Assembly: GCF_900188105.1 (NCBI RefSeq)
Contig: NZ_FZNP01000009.1
Location: 310,001-374,000 of the forward strand
From: Actinomadura mexicana
Lineage (GTDB): Bacteria; Actinomycetota; Actinomycetes; Streptosporangiales; Streptosporangiaceae
DNA: 64,000 nt
Direction: 5' to 3'
This document shows positions 15,679-29,642 of the stretch, in pieces (position 1 is the stretch's first letter; each line of letters starts with the position of its first letter). The notes under the pieces are model-generated. The model did not search any database and had not been told where the DNA came from. It saw only the letters and a program-made list of their open reading frames with translations. A program made the translations under genes and the position numbers.

Positions 15679-16908
15679 ATGCGCACGTATCGGGATCTCC
15701 TCCGCGCCCCGGAGTACACGCCGCTCCTCGCGTCGTTCACGGTCCAGGAGTCCGCCCAGACGGTCAGCGGCCTGGCGCTCGGCACGCTGGTGTACGAGTC
15801 GACGCGCTCGCCGCTGCTGTCGGCGCTGAGCATGTTCGGCGGCTCGTTCGCCCAGATGGCGGGCGCGCTGACGCTGCTGTCGGCCGCCGACCGCCTGCCG
15901 CCGAGGACCGCGCTCGCCTGCATGGCCCTGCTCTTCGGCGCGGGGACGGCCGTCCTGGCGGTTCCCGGCCTTCCACCCGCGGCACTCCTCGCCGTCGTGG
16001 CGGGCCTCGGGCTGGTCGCCTCGCTGAGGAGCGGCGTCTGCTACGGCCTGCTGAGCGAGATCCTGCCGGACGAGGGGTACCTCCTCGGGCGCTCCGTCCT
16101 GAACATGTCGGCGGGCATGACGCAGATCTGCGGCTTCGCGGTCGGCGGTGTCCTCGTGGTCGCGCTCTCGCCCCGGGGCGCCCTGCTCACCGGCGCCGCG
16201 CTCTACCTGCTCACCGCGGTGGCGGCGGTCACCGGCCTGAGCCGGCGGCCGCCCCGGGCGGCCGGGCGCCCGGGCCTCGGCGAGACCTGGCGGACCACCG
16301 TGCGGCTGCTCTCCTCGGCTCCGCGCCGGTACGCCTACCTCGCGATGTGGGTGCCGAACGGCCTGATCGTCGGCTGCGAGGCCCTCTTCGTCCCCTACTC
16401 ACCGCGGCACGGGGGGCTGCTGCTCGCCGCGGCGGCCGTCGGCATGCTGATCGGCGACACCGCCACGGGCCGGTTCGTCCCCAGCCGCCTGCGCGGGCGC
16501 CTGAGCTCGCCCCTGCTGCTCCTGCTGGCGGGCCCCTACCTGCTGTTCGCCGTCGACCCGCCGCTCCCGCTCGGCGCGGCCGCCGTCGCCGTGGCCTCCG
16601 CCGGCTACGGGTCGACGCTACTGCTGCAGGACCGCCTCATGGCGCTGACTCCCGTCCCCATGCACGGGCACGCCCTCGGCCTGCACTCGTCCGGGATGCT
16701 CACCATGCAGGGGGCCGGCGCGGCGCTGGCGGGCGGTACCGCGCAGGCGACGTCGCCCGCCGCCGCCATGGCGGTCATGGCCGCCGCCTCGGTGGCCGTC
16801 ACCCTCGCCCTGGCCCCGGGCCTCCGTCCGCACGGAATCTCCACACGATCCGCACACGGCGGACGCCACCGGCGCGGCGGCGCGGCGTCCAATGAGACAT
16901 GCGCGTGA
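15679..16908 (+). CDS. Major facilitator superfamily exporter
   Basis: A 409-residue membrane protein with about twelve hydrophobic segments, in the style of actinobacterial MFS efflux proteins. Loop signatures such as DRLPPRTALACMALLFG and GDTATGRFVPSRLRGR match loops 2-3 and 8-9. Substrate cannot be read from sequence. Divergent from an ArsR-like regulator, and its last ten bases overlap the start of the radical SAM gene, so transporter and radical SAM enzyme are probably co-transcribed. Confidence 0.87.
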   Translation: MRTYRDLLRAPEYTPLLASFTVQESAQTVSGLALGTLVYESTRSPLLSALSMFGGSFAQMAGALTLLSAADRLPPRTALACMALLFGAGTAVLAVPGLPPAALLAVVAGLGLVASLRSGVCYGLLSEILPDEGYLLGRSVLNMSAGMTQICGFAVGGVLVVALSPRGALLTGAALYLLTAVAAVTGLSRRPPRAAGRPGLGETWRTTVRLLSSAPRRYAYLAMWVPNGLIVGCEALFVPYSPRHGGLLLAAAAVGMLIGDTATGRFVPSRLRGRLSSPLLLLLAGPYLLFAVDPPLPLGAAAVAVASAGYGSTLLLQDRLMALTPVPMHGHALGLHSSGMLTMQGAGAALAGGTAQATSPAAAMAVMAAASVAVTLALAPGLRPHGISTRSAHGGRHRRGGAASNETCA

Positions 16909-18311
16909 AGATGATCCTCCCGGCCCTGACCGAGGCGACCTCGCCGTTCTTCCGTCCGATCAAGTACTCGCTGTTCCCGCCGCTCGGGCTGGCCACGCTC
17001 GCCGGGTACCTCGACCCGGACGACGAGGTGACGGTGACCGACGAGCACGTGCAGAAGGTCGACACCTCCGACGAGCCCGACCTCGTGGTGATCCAGGTCT
17101 ACATCACCTCCGCGCGGCGGGCCTACGAGCTGGCCGACCTGTACCGCGCCCGGGGCGTCCACGTCTGCCTGGGCGGGCTGCACGTCACCTCGCTCCCGGA
17201 CGAGGCGGCCCGGCACGCCGACACGGTCTTCTGCGGGCCCGGCGAGGACACCTGGCCCCGCTTCCTCGCCGACCTGCGCGCCGGACGCCCGGCCGCCCGC
17301 TACGACTCGTCCGAGCGGACGCTCGCGGCGCTGCCGCCGATCCGCCGCGACCTCATCGCCCGCGAGCGCTACCTCGTGCCGAACTCGATCGTGGTGTCGC
17401 GCGGCTGCCCGCACGTGTGCGACTTCTGCTACAAGGAGGCGTTCTTCGAGGGCGGCAAGTCGTTCTACACCCAGACGGTCGACGCGGCGCTCGCCGAGAT
17501 CGACCGGCTGCCGGGGCGGCACCTGTACTTCCTGGACGACCACCTGTTCGGCAACGCCCGGTTCGCGTCCGCGCTGTTCGACGGGATGCGCGGGATGGGA
17601 CGGCTCTGGCAGGCGGCCGGGACGGTGAAGGCGGTGCTGAATCCGGGGCTCCTGGAGAAGGCCGTCGAGTCCGGGCTGCGGAGCCTGTTCGTCGGCTTCG
17701 AGACCGTCAACGCCGGGAACCTCACCGAGCAGCGCAAGTGGCAGAACATCGACCGCGACTACGGCGCGGTGGTCCGCCGGCTGCGCGACAACGGCGTGAT
17801 GGTCAACGGCAGCTTCGTGTTCGGGATGGACGAGGACGACCCGTCGGTGTTCGACCGCACCGTCGAGTGGGCGATCGGCCAGGGGATCGAGACGGCCACC
17901 TTCCACATCCTGACCCCCTATCCCGGCACGCGCCTCTACGGCCGCATGGCGAAGGCCGACCGCCTCCTGCACTCCGACTGGGACCGGTACGACACCCGCA
18001 CGGTCGTCTTCAAGCCCGCCAGGATGACCGCCCGGCAGCTTGAGGACGGCTACTGGCGCGCCTACCGCGACTTCTACCGCTGGGGTTCGATCCTGCGCGG
18101 CGCCGCCACCAAGCCGGCGCTGCGCGGCAAGGCCCGGCACGTCGCCTACGCCGGCGGCTGGAAGAAGTTCGAGCCCGCCTGGGACCTGGTCATCCGCGCG
18201 AAGCGGGCAGGCCGTGCCCTGCCGCTGCTGGAATCGGTCCTGTCCGGCTTCGGCGGCCGTCCGGCCCGCCTCGAACCTCGCCGGGACCCGGAGTCGGTTT
18301 CCGTATCCTGA
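16899..18311 (+). CDS. B12-binding-domain radical SAM protein
   Basis: A 470-residue enzyme: a B12-binding-like Rossmann domain (residues 1-130; PPLGLATLAGYLD, LGGLHVTSLPDEA, GPGEDTWPRFLADL) and a radical SAM core (155-400) with Cys170, Cys174 and Cys177 in RGCPHVCDFCYKE that bind the 4Fe-4S cluster. Later motifs VGFETVNAGNL and TPYPGTRLY fit the Elp3/MiaB-like SAM fold. The canonical cobalamin-ligand motif DxHxxG is not evident, so cobalamin use is uncertain. Substrate unknown. It overlaps the MFS gene start-to-stop and is followed by a 205-base gap in which I see no gene, only a weak CCCCG/CGGGG hairpin. Confidence 0.83.
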   Translation: MRVKMILPALTEATSPFFRPIKYSLFPPLGLATLAGYLDPDDEVTVTDEHVQKVDTSDEPDLVVIQVYITSARRAYELADLYRARGVHVCLGGLHVTSLPDEAARHADTVFCGPGEDTWPRFLADLRAGRPAARYDSSERTLAALPPIRRDLIARERYLVPNSIVVSRGCPHVCDFCYKEAFFEGGKSFYTQTVDAALAEIDRLPGRHLYFLDDHLFGNARFASALFDGMRGMGRLWQAAGTVKAVLNPGLLEKAVESGLRSLFVGFETVNAGNLTEQRKWQNIDRDYGAVVRRLRDNGVMVNGSFVFGMDEDDPSVFDRTVEWAIGQGIETATFHILTPYPGTRLYGRMAKADRLLHSDWDRYDTRTVVFKPARMTARQLEDGYWRAYRDFYRWGSILRGAATKPALRGKARHVAYAGGWKKFEPAWDLVIRAKRAGRALPLLESVLSGFGGRPARLEPRRDPESVSVS

Positions 18312-18516
18312 TTCCCTCGCTCGGAGGGCCGACGTCTGCGCGCCGCTCGCTCCCCGCACAACCGGGGGAACGGGTTTTGCAGGTTTCCTACAACTACAGC
18401 GGCGCAGCGTGCGTTGTCGGCGGCATGGCGCCGCCGCCCTCTGGGCGGAAAGGTGAACGTGTCCGGGTGCGCCGTGGCCCGGCGCCGCACATCGTTCAAC
18501 AGGAGGGCTCGGTCGG

Positions 18517-24033
<5,517 letters not shown>

Positions 24034-24048
24034 CCCCGCGCCGCCGGG

Positions 24049-24074
24049 CGCGGGGGCCGGGACCGGCCCCCGCG
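24049..24074. terminator. Bidirectional hairpin between carboxylase and RiPP operon
   Basis: CGCGGGGGCCGG and CCGGCCCCCGCG form a perfect 12-bp stem with a two-base centre, placed between two convergent genes whose stops are at 24033 and 24077. It should terminate transcription from both sides. Confidence 0.7.
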
Positions 24075-24076
24075 CG

Positions 24077-26734
24077 TCAGCGGTGCGGGGGGCCGGCCGC
24101 CGGTGGTTCGCGCCGGAAGCCGTCCACCGTCAGCCGGCCGGGGGCGGTGTCCGCGGAGGCGTAGCGCAGGGTCGCGACCAGGACGCCGCCGTAGCCGACC
24201 ATGTAGTCGGGAGTGACGCATCCGGTCGTGTCGCTCCGCCAGCGGACGCGGCCGTCCCCGGTGTCGGTCCTGAAGGCCTCCAGCAGCCGCATCGCCGCCG
24301 TCGCCTGGCGGTGGTACTCGCGGTCGCGCGTGTGCTGGTACATGTCGAGCAGGAAGTCGACGCTCCCGGCGAGGCCGTGGCAGTAGGACGGCCCGAGCCA
24401 GCGGGCGCCGCGCGCCACCATCGACGCGGCGGCCCGCGGCCACCGGAGGTCGTCGGTGAGGCCCGCGCGGTTCATGTTGAGAAGGAACCGGCCGACGCCG
24501 GCGGCTCCGTGGCACCAGACCCCCGCCGAGCCCTCGGCGACGCTCGGCCATTCGCGGCCCTCGCCGTCCGGTAGGGCCGGTCGTGCCCGCCTCATCAGCC
24601 AGACCGCCGCCGCGGACGCCGTCCGGGCGTACCTTTCGTCGCCCGTGGCGAGGAAGAGGTCGAGGAGGCTGTCGGCTATCCCGGCGGCGCCGTGCGCGTA
24701 TCCGCAGTGGGACTTCCCGCCGAGTTCTCCGAAGCCCTCCGGTATCCGCCAGCACGCCGTCCCCGGTGCGGGCGACTCCGCGGACGACAGCAGGGTGCGG
24801 CCCGCCGCCTCCGCGTGGGCCAGGTGCCGCTTGTCGCCGGTCTCCTGGTGGACGAGGAGGTGGAAGCGGAGCATGCCCGCCCGACCGTTCATCAGGTCGG
24901 GCGATCCGGTGGCCATTCCGGCGACCGCGTCGCTGATCCGGGCCGCGTCCTCGACCGGTGCGGCGTCGTCCAGCACCTGGCCCGCCGCGAGCAGCGCGGC
25001 GCCCACACCGGCTTCTCCGACGTAGAAGCCGGGCACCACGGCGCCCGGGAAGGGCGCGGACGAGCGGAGCCATTCCACGGCCCCCGACAGGACGTCGCGA
25101 TGCCGCTGCACGCCGAACCGGCGGACCGCCTCCGCGAGGGCGAGGACGCATCCCGCCGCGCCGATGTGGAGGAAACGGTGCGGCAGACCCAGCGCCGAGG
25201 GGTGCGTGCTGGTCCAGGCGAGGCCCGGGCCCGCGGGATGCGCGTCCTCGCACATCGCGTCCGCCAGGGCGTGCGCGGTTTCGAGCGCGTCGTGGCGAGG
25301 TCCGGCGGCGAGCGTCGCGGTGCGGGTCGGGGCGCGGGTCGGGGCGCGGCGGAGCAGGCGTCCGACCTCCGCCAGGGACGGCCGTGCGCCGGGTTCCGCG
25401 CGAAGGCAGCCCAGGATCAGCGATTCCAGTGGTTCCGACACCTGGGGATTGAGCAGCCGGACGGGCCGCCGCGGAAGGTCGTACGGCTCGGGGGCATGGC
25501 TCGGATTGGCGCCGGTGGCCGCGTAGTAGAGGAACGCGCCCAGCGAGTAGACGTCGTCCGACGGCTCCGGAGGGCCGCCCTCGGCCGCCCGGCGCGGGCA
25601 CAGGTAGCCGCGCGTCCCGGCGGGCGGCGGCTCCGGGTCGTGCACGTCGTGGGCCAGTTCGAAGTCGATGAGCCGGAGGCGCCCGCCCCCGTCGGTCATC
25701 ACGTTCGACGGCTTCAGATCCCGGTAGACGATCCCGTCGCGGTGGAGGTGCTCCAGGAGGGCCAGCAGCCGCCGCCCGACGGACCGGATCTCCTTGTCCC
25801 CGTACAGCAGGCCCAGCCGCATCCGCCGGCTGAGCAGCTCCTCCATGTTGCGCCCGCCGGCGTCCTCCATCACGAGGGCGCCTCCGGGGCCGTCGACCAG
25901 AACCTCGTACAGCTCCGGGCAGACCCCCGCCCCCTGCAGCCTGCGGAGCATCGCCGCCTCGTGCGCCAGCCGCTCCGCCGCGCCCTCGCTCCGGCGGTCG
26001 ACGCATTTGACGACGCACTGCCGCAGCCGCTCCAGGTCGACCGCCGCGTGCACAGAGGCCCGCGGCGTCCAGTGCAGCCGCGCGACCACGTGGTACCGGT
26101 GCGCGAGCGCGCGTTCCAGCGGGGTGTCGCCCCGCTCGGCCGCGCCGGACGCCTCGAACGGGTCGAGCGTCACCGGAGCGTGCCTGCGCCGGTCGTCGAC
26201 CACCAGCGCGCCCCGGCCGTCGTACAGCCCCGGCACCACGTGGCCCGGTTCCAGTTGCAGGGGAATGAGCTTGAACGCCCCGTACCGGTAGTGGACGGCG
26301 CTGTCGCGCCGCAGCGGGTAGTCGGAGGGGATGCGCGGACCGGCCTGGCCGGGCGTCGCCCGGTCGAGTTCCCCGGCGAGCCGCACCGCCTCGGCCGTGT
26401 CGTCGGGATACACCGTCAGCCACTTGCCGACCTGGGTGAGGCCCAGCTCGCCGCGGTTCATCCGGTCGAGCTCGGCGGCGGTCCCGACCAGTTTGAAGTC
26501 GGCCCTGCCCGCGGCCAGGACCGGCAGCACCGCGCGCAGCGCCCTCTCCGCGCCGCCCGCGTGCGCCGACACGTGGATCTTCCACCCCTGGACGGGACGG
26601 TCCGCCGGCCCGCGCCGGGTCGCGCGGACCCACACCCCGTTCTCCTCGACGTCCCAGGCCGCGCCGGGCAGGCTCGCCCGCAGCAGCCCGGGGACGTCGG
26701 CTCCGGCGTGCTCCCCCTTCACCGTGGACGCCAC
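24077..26734 (-). CDS. Lanthionine synthetase (class III/IV; kinase-cyclase with full zinc site)
   Basis: An 885-residue three-domain enzyme. The N-terminal lyase-like domain (1-200) has the family mark VHYRYGAF. The Ser/Thr kinase domain (210-465) has HRDGIVYRDLKPSNVM (331-346) and IDFELA in place of DFG-LA, then a CPRRAAE/SDDVYSLGAFLYY segment. The LanC-like cyclase (490-885) carries Cys741 (WCHG) and Cys785-His786 (CHG), the three zinc ligands. Class III enzymes lack these ligands, so class IV (LanL) is the better assignment. It should phosphorylate Ser/Thr of a precursor, eliminate phosphate and add Cys thiols. Last gene of a four-gene operon; its start lies four bases after the stop of the Cys-rich precursor gene, which is the obvious substrate. 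Confidence 0.9.
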   Translation of the reverse strand: MASTVKGEHAGADVPGLLRASLPGAAWDVEENGVWVRATRRGPADRPVQGWKIHVSAHAGGAERALRAVLPVLAAGRADFKLVGTAAELDRMNRGELGLTQVGKWLTVYPDDTAEAVRLAGELDRATPGQAGPRIPSDYPLRRDSAVHYRYGAFKLIPLQLEPGHVVPGLYDGRGALVVDDRRRHAPVTLDPFEASGAAERGDTPLERALAHRYHVVARLHWTPRASVHAAVDLERLRQCVVKCVDRRSEGAAERLAHEAAMLRRLQGAGVCPELYEVLVDGPGGALVMEDAGGRNMEELLSRRMRLGLLYGDKEIRSVGRRLLALLEHLHRDGIVYRDLKPSNVMTDGGGRLRLIDFELAHDVHDPEPPPAGTRGYLCPRRAAEGGPPEPSDDVYSLGAFLYYAATGANPSHAPEPYDLPRRPVRLLNPQVSEPLESLILGCLRAEPGARPSLAEVGRLLRRAPTRAPTRTATLAAGPRHDALETAHALADAMCEDAHPAGPGLAWTSTHPSALGLPHRFLHIGAAGCVLALAEAVRRFGVQRHRDVLSGAVEWLRSSAPFPGAVVPGFYVGEAGVGAALLAAGQVLDDAAPVEDAARISDAVAGMATGSPDLMNGRAGMLRFHLLVHQETGDKRHLAHAEAAGRTLLSSAESPAPGTACWRIPEGFGELGGKSHCGYAHGAAGIADSLLDLFLATGDERYARTASAAAVWLMRRARPALPDGEGREWPSVAEGSAGVWCHGAAGVGRFLLNMNRAGLTDDLRWPRAAASMVARGARWLGPSYCHGLAGSVDFLLDMYQHTRDREYHRQATAAMRLLEAFRTDTGDGRVRWRSDTTGCVTPDYMVGYGGVLVATLRYASADTAPGRLTVDGFRREPPAAGPPHR

Positions 26735-26738
26735 CGGA

Positions 26739-27020
26739 TCACGTGGTGAACGGGACGCATCCGCAGATGGTGACGATGCACGAGATCCCGTCGCAGGTGA
26801 AGGCGCACTCCGTCTCGGGCGCCTGCCCCGACCACCCGAAGGGCCCCTCGGCGAGCCGCAGCTCCCGGGTCAGGTCCTCGATGATCGGTTCCACGACGCC
26901 CGCGTCCCCGAGCATCCGGCCCGGGTCCCGGCGCAGCGCCTCGGCGTAGTCCGGCTCGCTCACGGCGCGGGCCAGCACCCGGCGCACCTGCTCGCGCGTC
27001 TCGTCCAGGTTCTCGCTCAT
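26739..27020 (-). CDS. Lanthipeptide precursor with NHLP/Nif11-like leader and Cys-rich core
   Basis: A 93-residue peptide. Leader (about 1-65) is charged and helical: VRRVLARAVSEPDYAEALRR, DPGRMLGDAGV, which recalls the nitrile-hydratase-like/Nif11 leaders used by RiPP enzymes. The C-terminal 25 residues hold five Cys (72, 76, 81, 86, 88) and Thr70, Thr75, Ser80, Thr84, Thr92, Thr93; Thr/Ser-Cys units recur every five residues (FTCDG, ISCIV, TICGC). It ends CVPFTT. It lies four bases upstream of the lanthionine synthetase gene and 27 bases after the first precursor-like gene. No GG-type protease site is plain; the core probably begins around Pro68-Glu69 (inference). Confidence 0.85.
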   Translation of the reverse strand: MSENLDETREQVRRVLARAVSEPDYAEALRRDPGRMLGDAGVVEPIIEDLTRELRLAEGPFGWSGQAPETECAFTCDGISCIVTICGCVPFTT

Positions 27021-27047
27021 GACGCGATCTCCTCCCCGTTCCCGCCG

Positions 27048-27443
27048 TCAGGCCGTGCCCGGCCCGCGGCGCTCGATCATCTTCCGCATGCTCTGCGCCT
27101 CGATCTCCTGCTGGACGTTCTCGACCTCGGCGGCGACGGCCACCGAGACGACCACGGAGACCGCGACGTCCACGCCGACGTGCACGTAGGTCTCGGCGAC
27201 CTGCCCGATCCCCGGCTCGCGGGCTCCCGGCACCTCGCGCGGGACCAGTTCGGACAGGCGCCGGCCCGCGATCTCGGCCCGTTCGGCGTCGGAGACCCGC
27301 ACGCCGAGGTCGGCGAGCGTGCCCGCCGGGTCGTGTTCGAGGCGGTCCCGCATCTCGGGCCGGGTGATCAGGTCGTCGAGGGCGCGCGCGAAGGTCTCGG
27401 CGTCGATGCCGACGCCCTCGCCGATCGGGAATGGGGTGGTCAT
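27048..27443 (-). CDS. Second RiPP precursor-like peptide with alternating valines
   Basis: A 131-residue protein, overlooked if only the longer out-of-frame ORF is read. Residues 15-65 form an NHLP/Nif11-like leader (FARALDDLITRPEMRDRLEH, DPAGTLADLGVRVSDAERAEI) related in pattern to the leader of the next gene (both have D/EP...L..DP...L.D.GV). From residue 87 to 103 valine occupies every odd position (nine in a row: YVHVGVDVAVSVVVSVAVA), followed by a charged helix-like tail to the C-terminus. There is no cysteine. The ATG at 27443 lies 18 bases after the radical SAM stop. Most likely the substrate of the radical SAM enzyme, with the Val tract as the modified part (inference); it could also be a carrier or structural peptide. 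Confidence 0.7.
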   Translation of the reverse strand: MTTPFPIGEGVGIDAETFARALDDLITRPEMRDRLEHDPAGTLADLGVRVSDAERAEIAGRRLSELVPREVPGAREPGIGQVAETYVHVGVDVAVSVVVSVAVAAEVENVQQEIEAQSMRKMIERRGPGTA

Positions 27444-27460
27444 GGTCGTCTCCGCTCCGG

Positions 27461-29086
27461 CTAGCGCATGAGTGACTCCGGTCCCCAGTCGGGACCGGCG
27501 GGCACGGGGTCGTCGTCCGTGCCGATGAAGTGGCGTTGCGGTATCCCGACGTTCACGGGCCCGGCGCCCGCGCCGGGCGGGGGCGCGGCCTCGGGCGGCA
27601 GGTCGGACGCGCGGAGGGGCTTGGGCGCCCGGGAGACCTCGCGCAGGCTGCGCAGGCCGGTGCCCGGCCGCCGGAGGACCGTCCGGGGGTAGAAGTCGTG
27701 GACGGCCTGGGGGAACGCGAACTCGATCATGCGCCGGCCGGGGGTGCGGATCAGCGCCACGGCCTTGAGCTGCTCGACCAGGTCGCCGATCTCCCAGATC
27801 TCCTCGGGGGTCAGCCGGACCCCGGACCGGAACAGGTAGAGGTCGCGGAAGAAGCCGAAGTCGTTGTACATGGTCTCGTTCACCACGCCCCGGGCGCGGT
27901 CGGCCTGCCACAGCCTCGATCCGGGGATCTGGCAGTACCACTGGAGCAGGATCCGGACGCCGTACAGCGCGTGCAGGCGCACGGCGAACCGGATGGTCTT
28001 CTCGACCTCGGCCTTCGTCTCCCAGGGCAGGCCGAGGATGAAGGAGAAGTCGGCCCGGTCGCTGATGCCGAACTGCTGGAGCCGGCGCGCGGCCCGTTCG
28101 AGGATGTCGCAGGTCGTGCCCTTGCCGACGAGCTTCAGCCCCTCGTCGTAGCCGCACTCGGCGCCGATCAGGAACTGGCAGGTGAACGGCGCGATGGCGG
28201 GCACGTACGGCTCGTACAGCAGGTCGGTCGCGCGCGAGTCGTACACCAGCAGGGGCCGCAGCCCGCGGCGGGCGATGGTCTCGGCGATGGCGGTGGCCCG
28301 GCGGGGGTTCATCGAGAACTCGTCGTCGATGATGTGGACGGTCCGGTAGAGCGTGCGGTCGAGGTGCGGCAGCACGGCCTCCAGGCGGTCGACGAACGCC
28401 TCGGGCTCCAGGCCCCGCCAGGTGCGCCGGTAGGAGGTGCTGCAGAACGAGCAGTCGAAGGCGCAGCCCCGCGACGACTCGATCGCCAGCCCCTTGTAGA
28501 CGCCGGCCGGGACCTCCGCGTAGTCGGGGACGGGGAACTCCGCCAGCCGCTCCGCCGCCATCTTGGGGGCGAGGGCGTTCCGCGTGATCGTTCCGTCGGC
28601 CTCCCGGCGGCTGAGGTTCGGGACCCGGTCGAGACCGGAACCCTCGGAAATGGCCGTGCACAGCGCGGGCAGACCCGTTTCCGCCTCCCCGCGGATCACA
28701 TAGTCCACCGGGAAGGCGCCGAGAATGTACTCGTCGAACATCGTCGGATGGATCCCGCCGAGGACGATCGGCACGTCCGGCCGTTCGCGCCGGACTTCCC
28801 GGATCACCACGCGCGCGGTCGGCCACGACATCGACGTGGCGCCGATTCCGACCAGATCGCAGTTCTCCAGATCGGCCGCCCAGGCCGTGAGCCGGTGGCC
28901 GGCCGCGGCGATCAGATCGGCGAGCACCACCTCGTGGCCCTCCGCGCGCAGCACCGAGGCCAGCAGGTAGATCCCGTACGGCGGGCACTCCCGCACGGCG
29001 TCCATCGCGATGGAGCGCAGATCCCCGGCCCCCGCGGCTCCGCCGCGATAATCCATGATCGGCGGTTCGACGAGCAGAACCTTCAC
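27461..29086 (-). CDS. B12-dependent radical SAM enzyme of a RiPP operon
   Basis: A 541-residue enzyme. The N-terminal cobalamin-binding domain (1-140) has KVLLVEPPIMDY, PPYGIYLLASVLRAEGH, LGGIHPTMFDEYIL and VIRGEAETGLPAL. The radical SAM core follows, with Cys208, Cys212 and Cys215 in RGCAFDCSFCSTSY, then IGAECGYDEGLKLVGKG and ILGLPWETKAEV. The C-terminal 110 residues end in a Pro-rich tail. B12-radical SAM enzymes in RiPP pathways are often C-methyltransferases on unactivated carbons. GTG at 29086 is chosen for its GGAGAAGG site; an in-frame TTG at 29140 adds 18 residues. First gene of the operon with two precursor peptides and the lanthionine synthetase. Confidence 0.85.
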   Translation of the reverse strand: MKVLLVEPPIMDYRGGAAGAGDLRSIAMDAVRECPPYGIYLLASVLRAEGHEVVLADLIAAAGHRLTAWAADLENCDLVGIGATSMSWPTARVVIREVRRERPDVPIVLGGIHPTMFDEYILGAFPVDYVIRGEAETGLPALCTAISEGSGLDRVPNLSRREADGTITRNALAPKMAAERLAEFPVPDYAEVPAGVYKGLAIESSRGCAFDCSFCSTSYRRTWRGLEPEAFVDRLEAVLPHLDRTLYRTVHIIDDEFSMNPRRATAIAETIARRGLRPLLVYDSRATDLLYEPYVPAIAPFTCQFLIGAECGYDEGLKLVGKGTTCDILERAARRLQQFGISDRADFSFILGLPWETKAEVEKTIRFAVRLHALYGVRILLQWYCQIPGSRLWQADRARGVVNETMYNDFGFFRDLYLFRSGVRLTPEEIWEIGDLVEQLKAVALIRTPGRRMIEFAFPQAVHDFYPRTVLRRPGTGLRSLREVSRAPKPLRASDLPPEAAPPPGAGAGPVNVGIPQRHFIGTDDDPVPAGPDWGPESLMR

Positions 29087-29181
29087 GGCCTTCTCCCGTC
29101 CGAGAAAGACCGGACGGGGGAATGCGCGCCGCGCGATCAATTGCGCCGCCGCCTCTCCCCCCGCACCCCTTTCCCCGCATC

Positions 29182-29193
29182 CCCGTTAACGGG
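29182..29193. promoter_or_regulatory. Perfect palindrome upstream of the RiPP operon
   Basis: CCCGTTAACGGG is a perfect 12-base palindrome about 100 bases upstream of the radical SAM start, next to a second AT-rich half (GTTAATGG). It is a candidate operator or promoter element. TTGACC lies further upstream on the minus strand at about 29215, but I cannot fix a convincing -10 box. The remaining intergenic sequence 29087-29300 shows no gene. Confidence 0.4.
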
Positions 29194-29300
29194 TTAATGG
29201 TCGTCCCGGCCCGAATTCCAGGTCAAGGGACGGTAAAGTGATCAATGCCCGAAAACGCCGTTAGAGTCGTCACCGAAAGAGGCCCGCGCCCTGCCGGGCG

Positions 29301-29642
29301 CTAGGAGATCCAGCCGCCGGCCTGCGCCTGGTCGAGGGCCTCGTCGGCCTCGCGGGTGTCGAGCATCTCCAGACCGCGGACCGCCCAGAACCGCAGCGAC
29401 TCGTCGGGGCTCTCCAGCTGGCCGCGGAACACCTCCAGGGCCTCCGGCGACCGGGCCTCGGCGATCAGTTCGAGCAGCCAGCAGCGCAGGCGGGGGTCGT
29501 CCCGCTCGGCCGCGAACTCCGCGACCAGCTCGCCGACGTAGGCGTCGGCGTGCTCGCGCAGGAAGTCGAACGCGTCCTCCCGGATCCGCGGCTCCCTCGT
29601 CCGCATGAGCTGCATGGCCTGATCGAAACGCCGCCGCGACAT
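29301..29642 (-). CDS. HEAT-repeat protein
   Basis: A 113-residue all-helical protein with three HEAT-like units: REPRIREDAFDFLREHADAY, then DPRLRCWLLELIAEARSPEAL, then SPDESLRFWAVRGLEMLDT. Such small proteins act as scaffolds for protein-protein contacts; function unknown. ATG at 29642. It stands alone between the RiPP operon and a divergent secreted protein. Confidence 0.72.
   Translation of the reverse strand: MSRRRFDQAMQLMRTREPRIREDAFDFLREHADAYVGELVAEFAAERDDPRLRCWLLELIAEARSPEALEVFRGQLESPDESLRFWAVRGLEMLDTREADEALDQAQAGGWIS

Noticed and set aside
16899..18311. Radical SAM gene at 16.9 kb as part of the RiPP operon
   Set aside because: It is on the opposite strand, coupled to an MFS exporter, and separated from the RiPP genes by the 5.5-kb carboxylase gene; no precursor peptide lies next to it.
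18312..18516. Possible small gene or RNA between the radical SAM gene and the carboxylase
   Set aside because: No start with a ribosome binding site and no convincing structure; only a weak five-base-pair hairpin was found.
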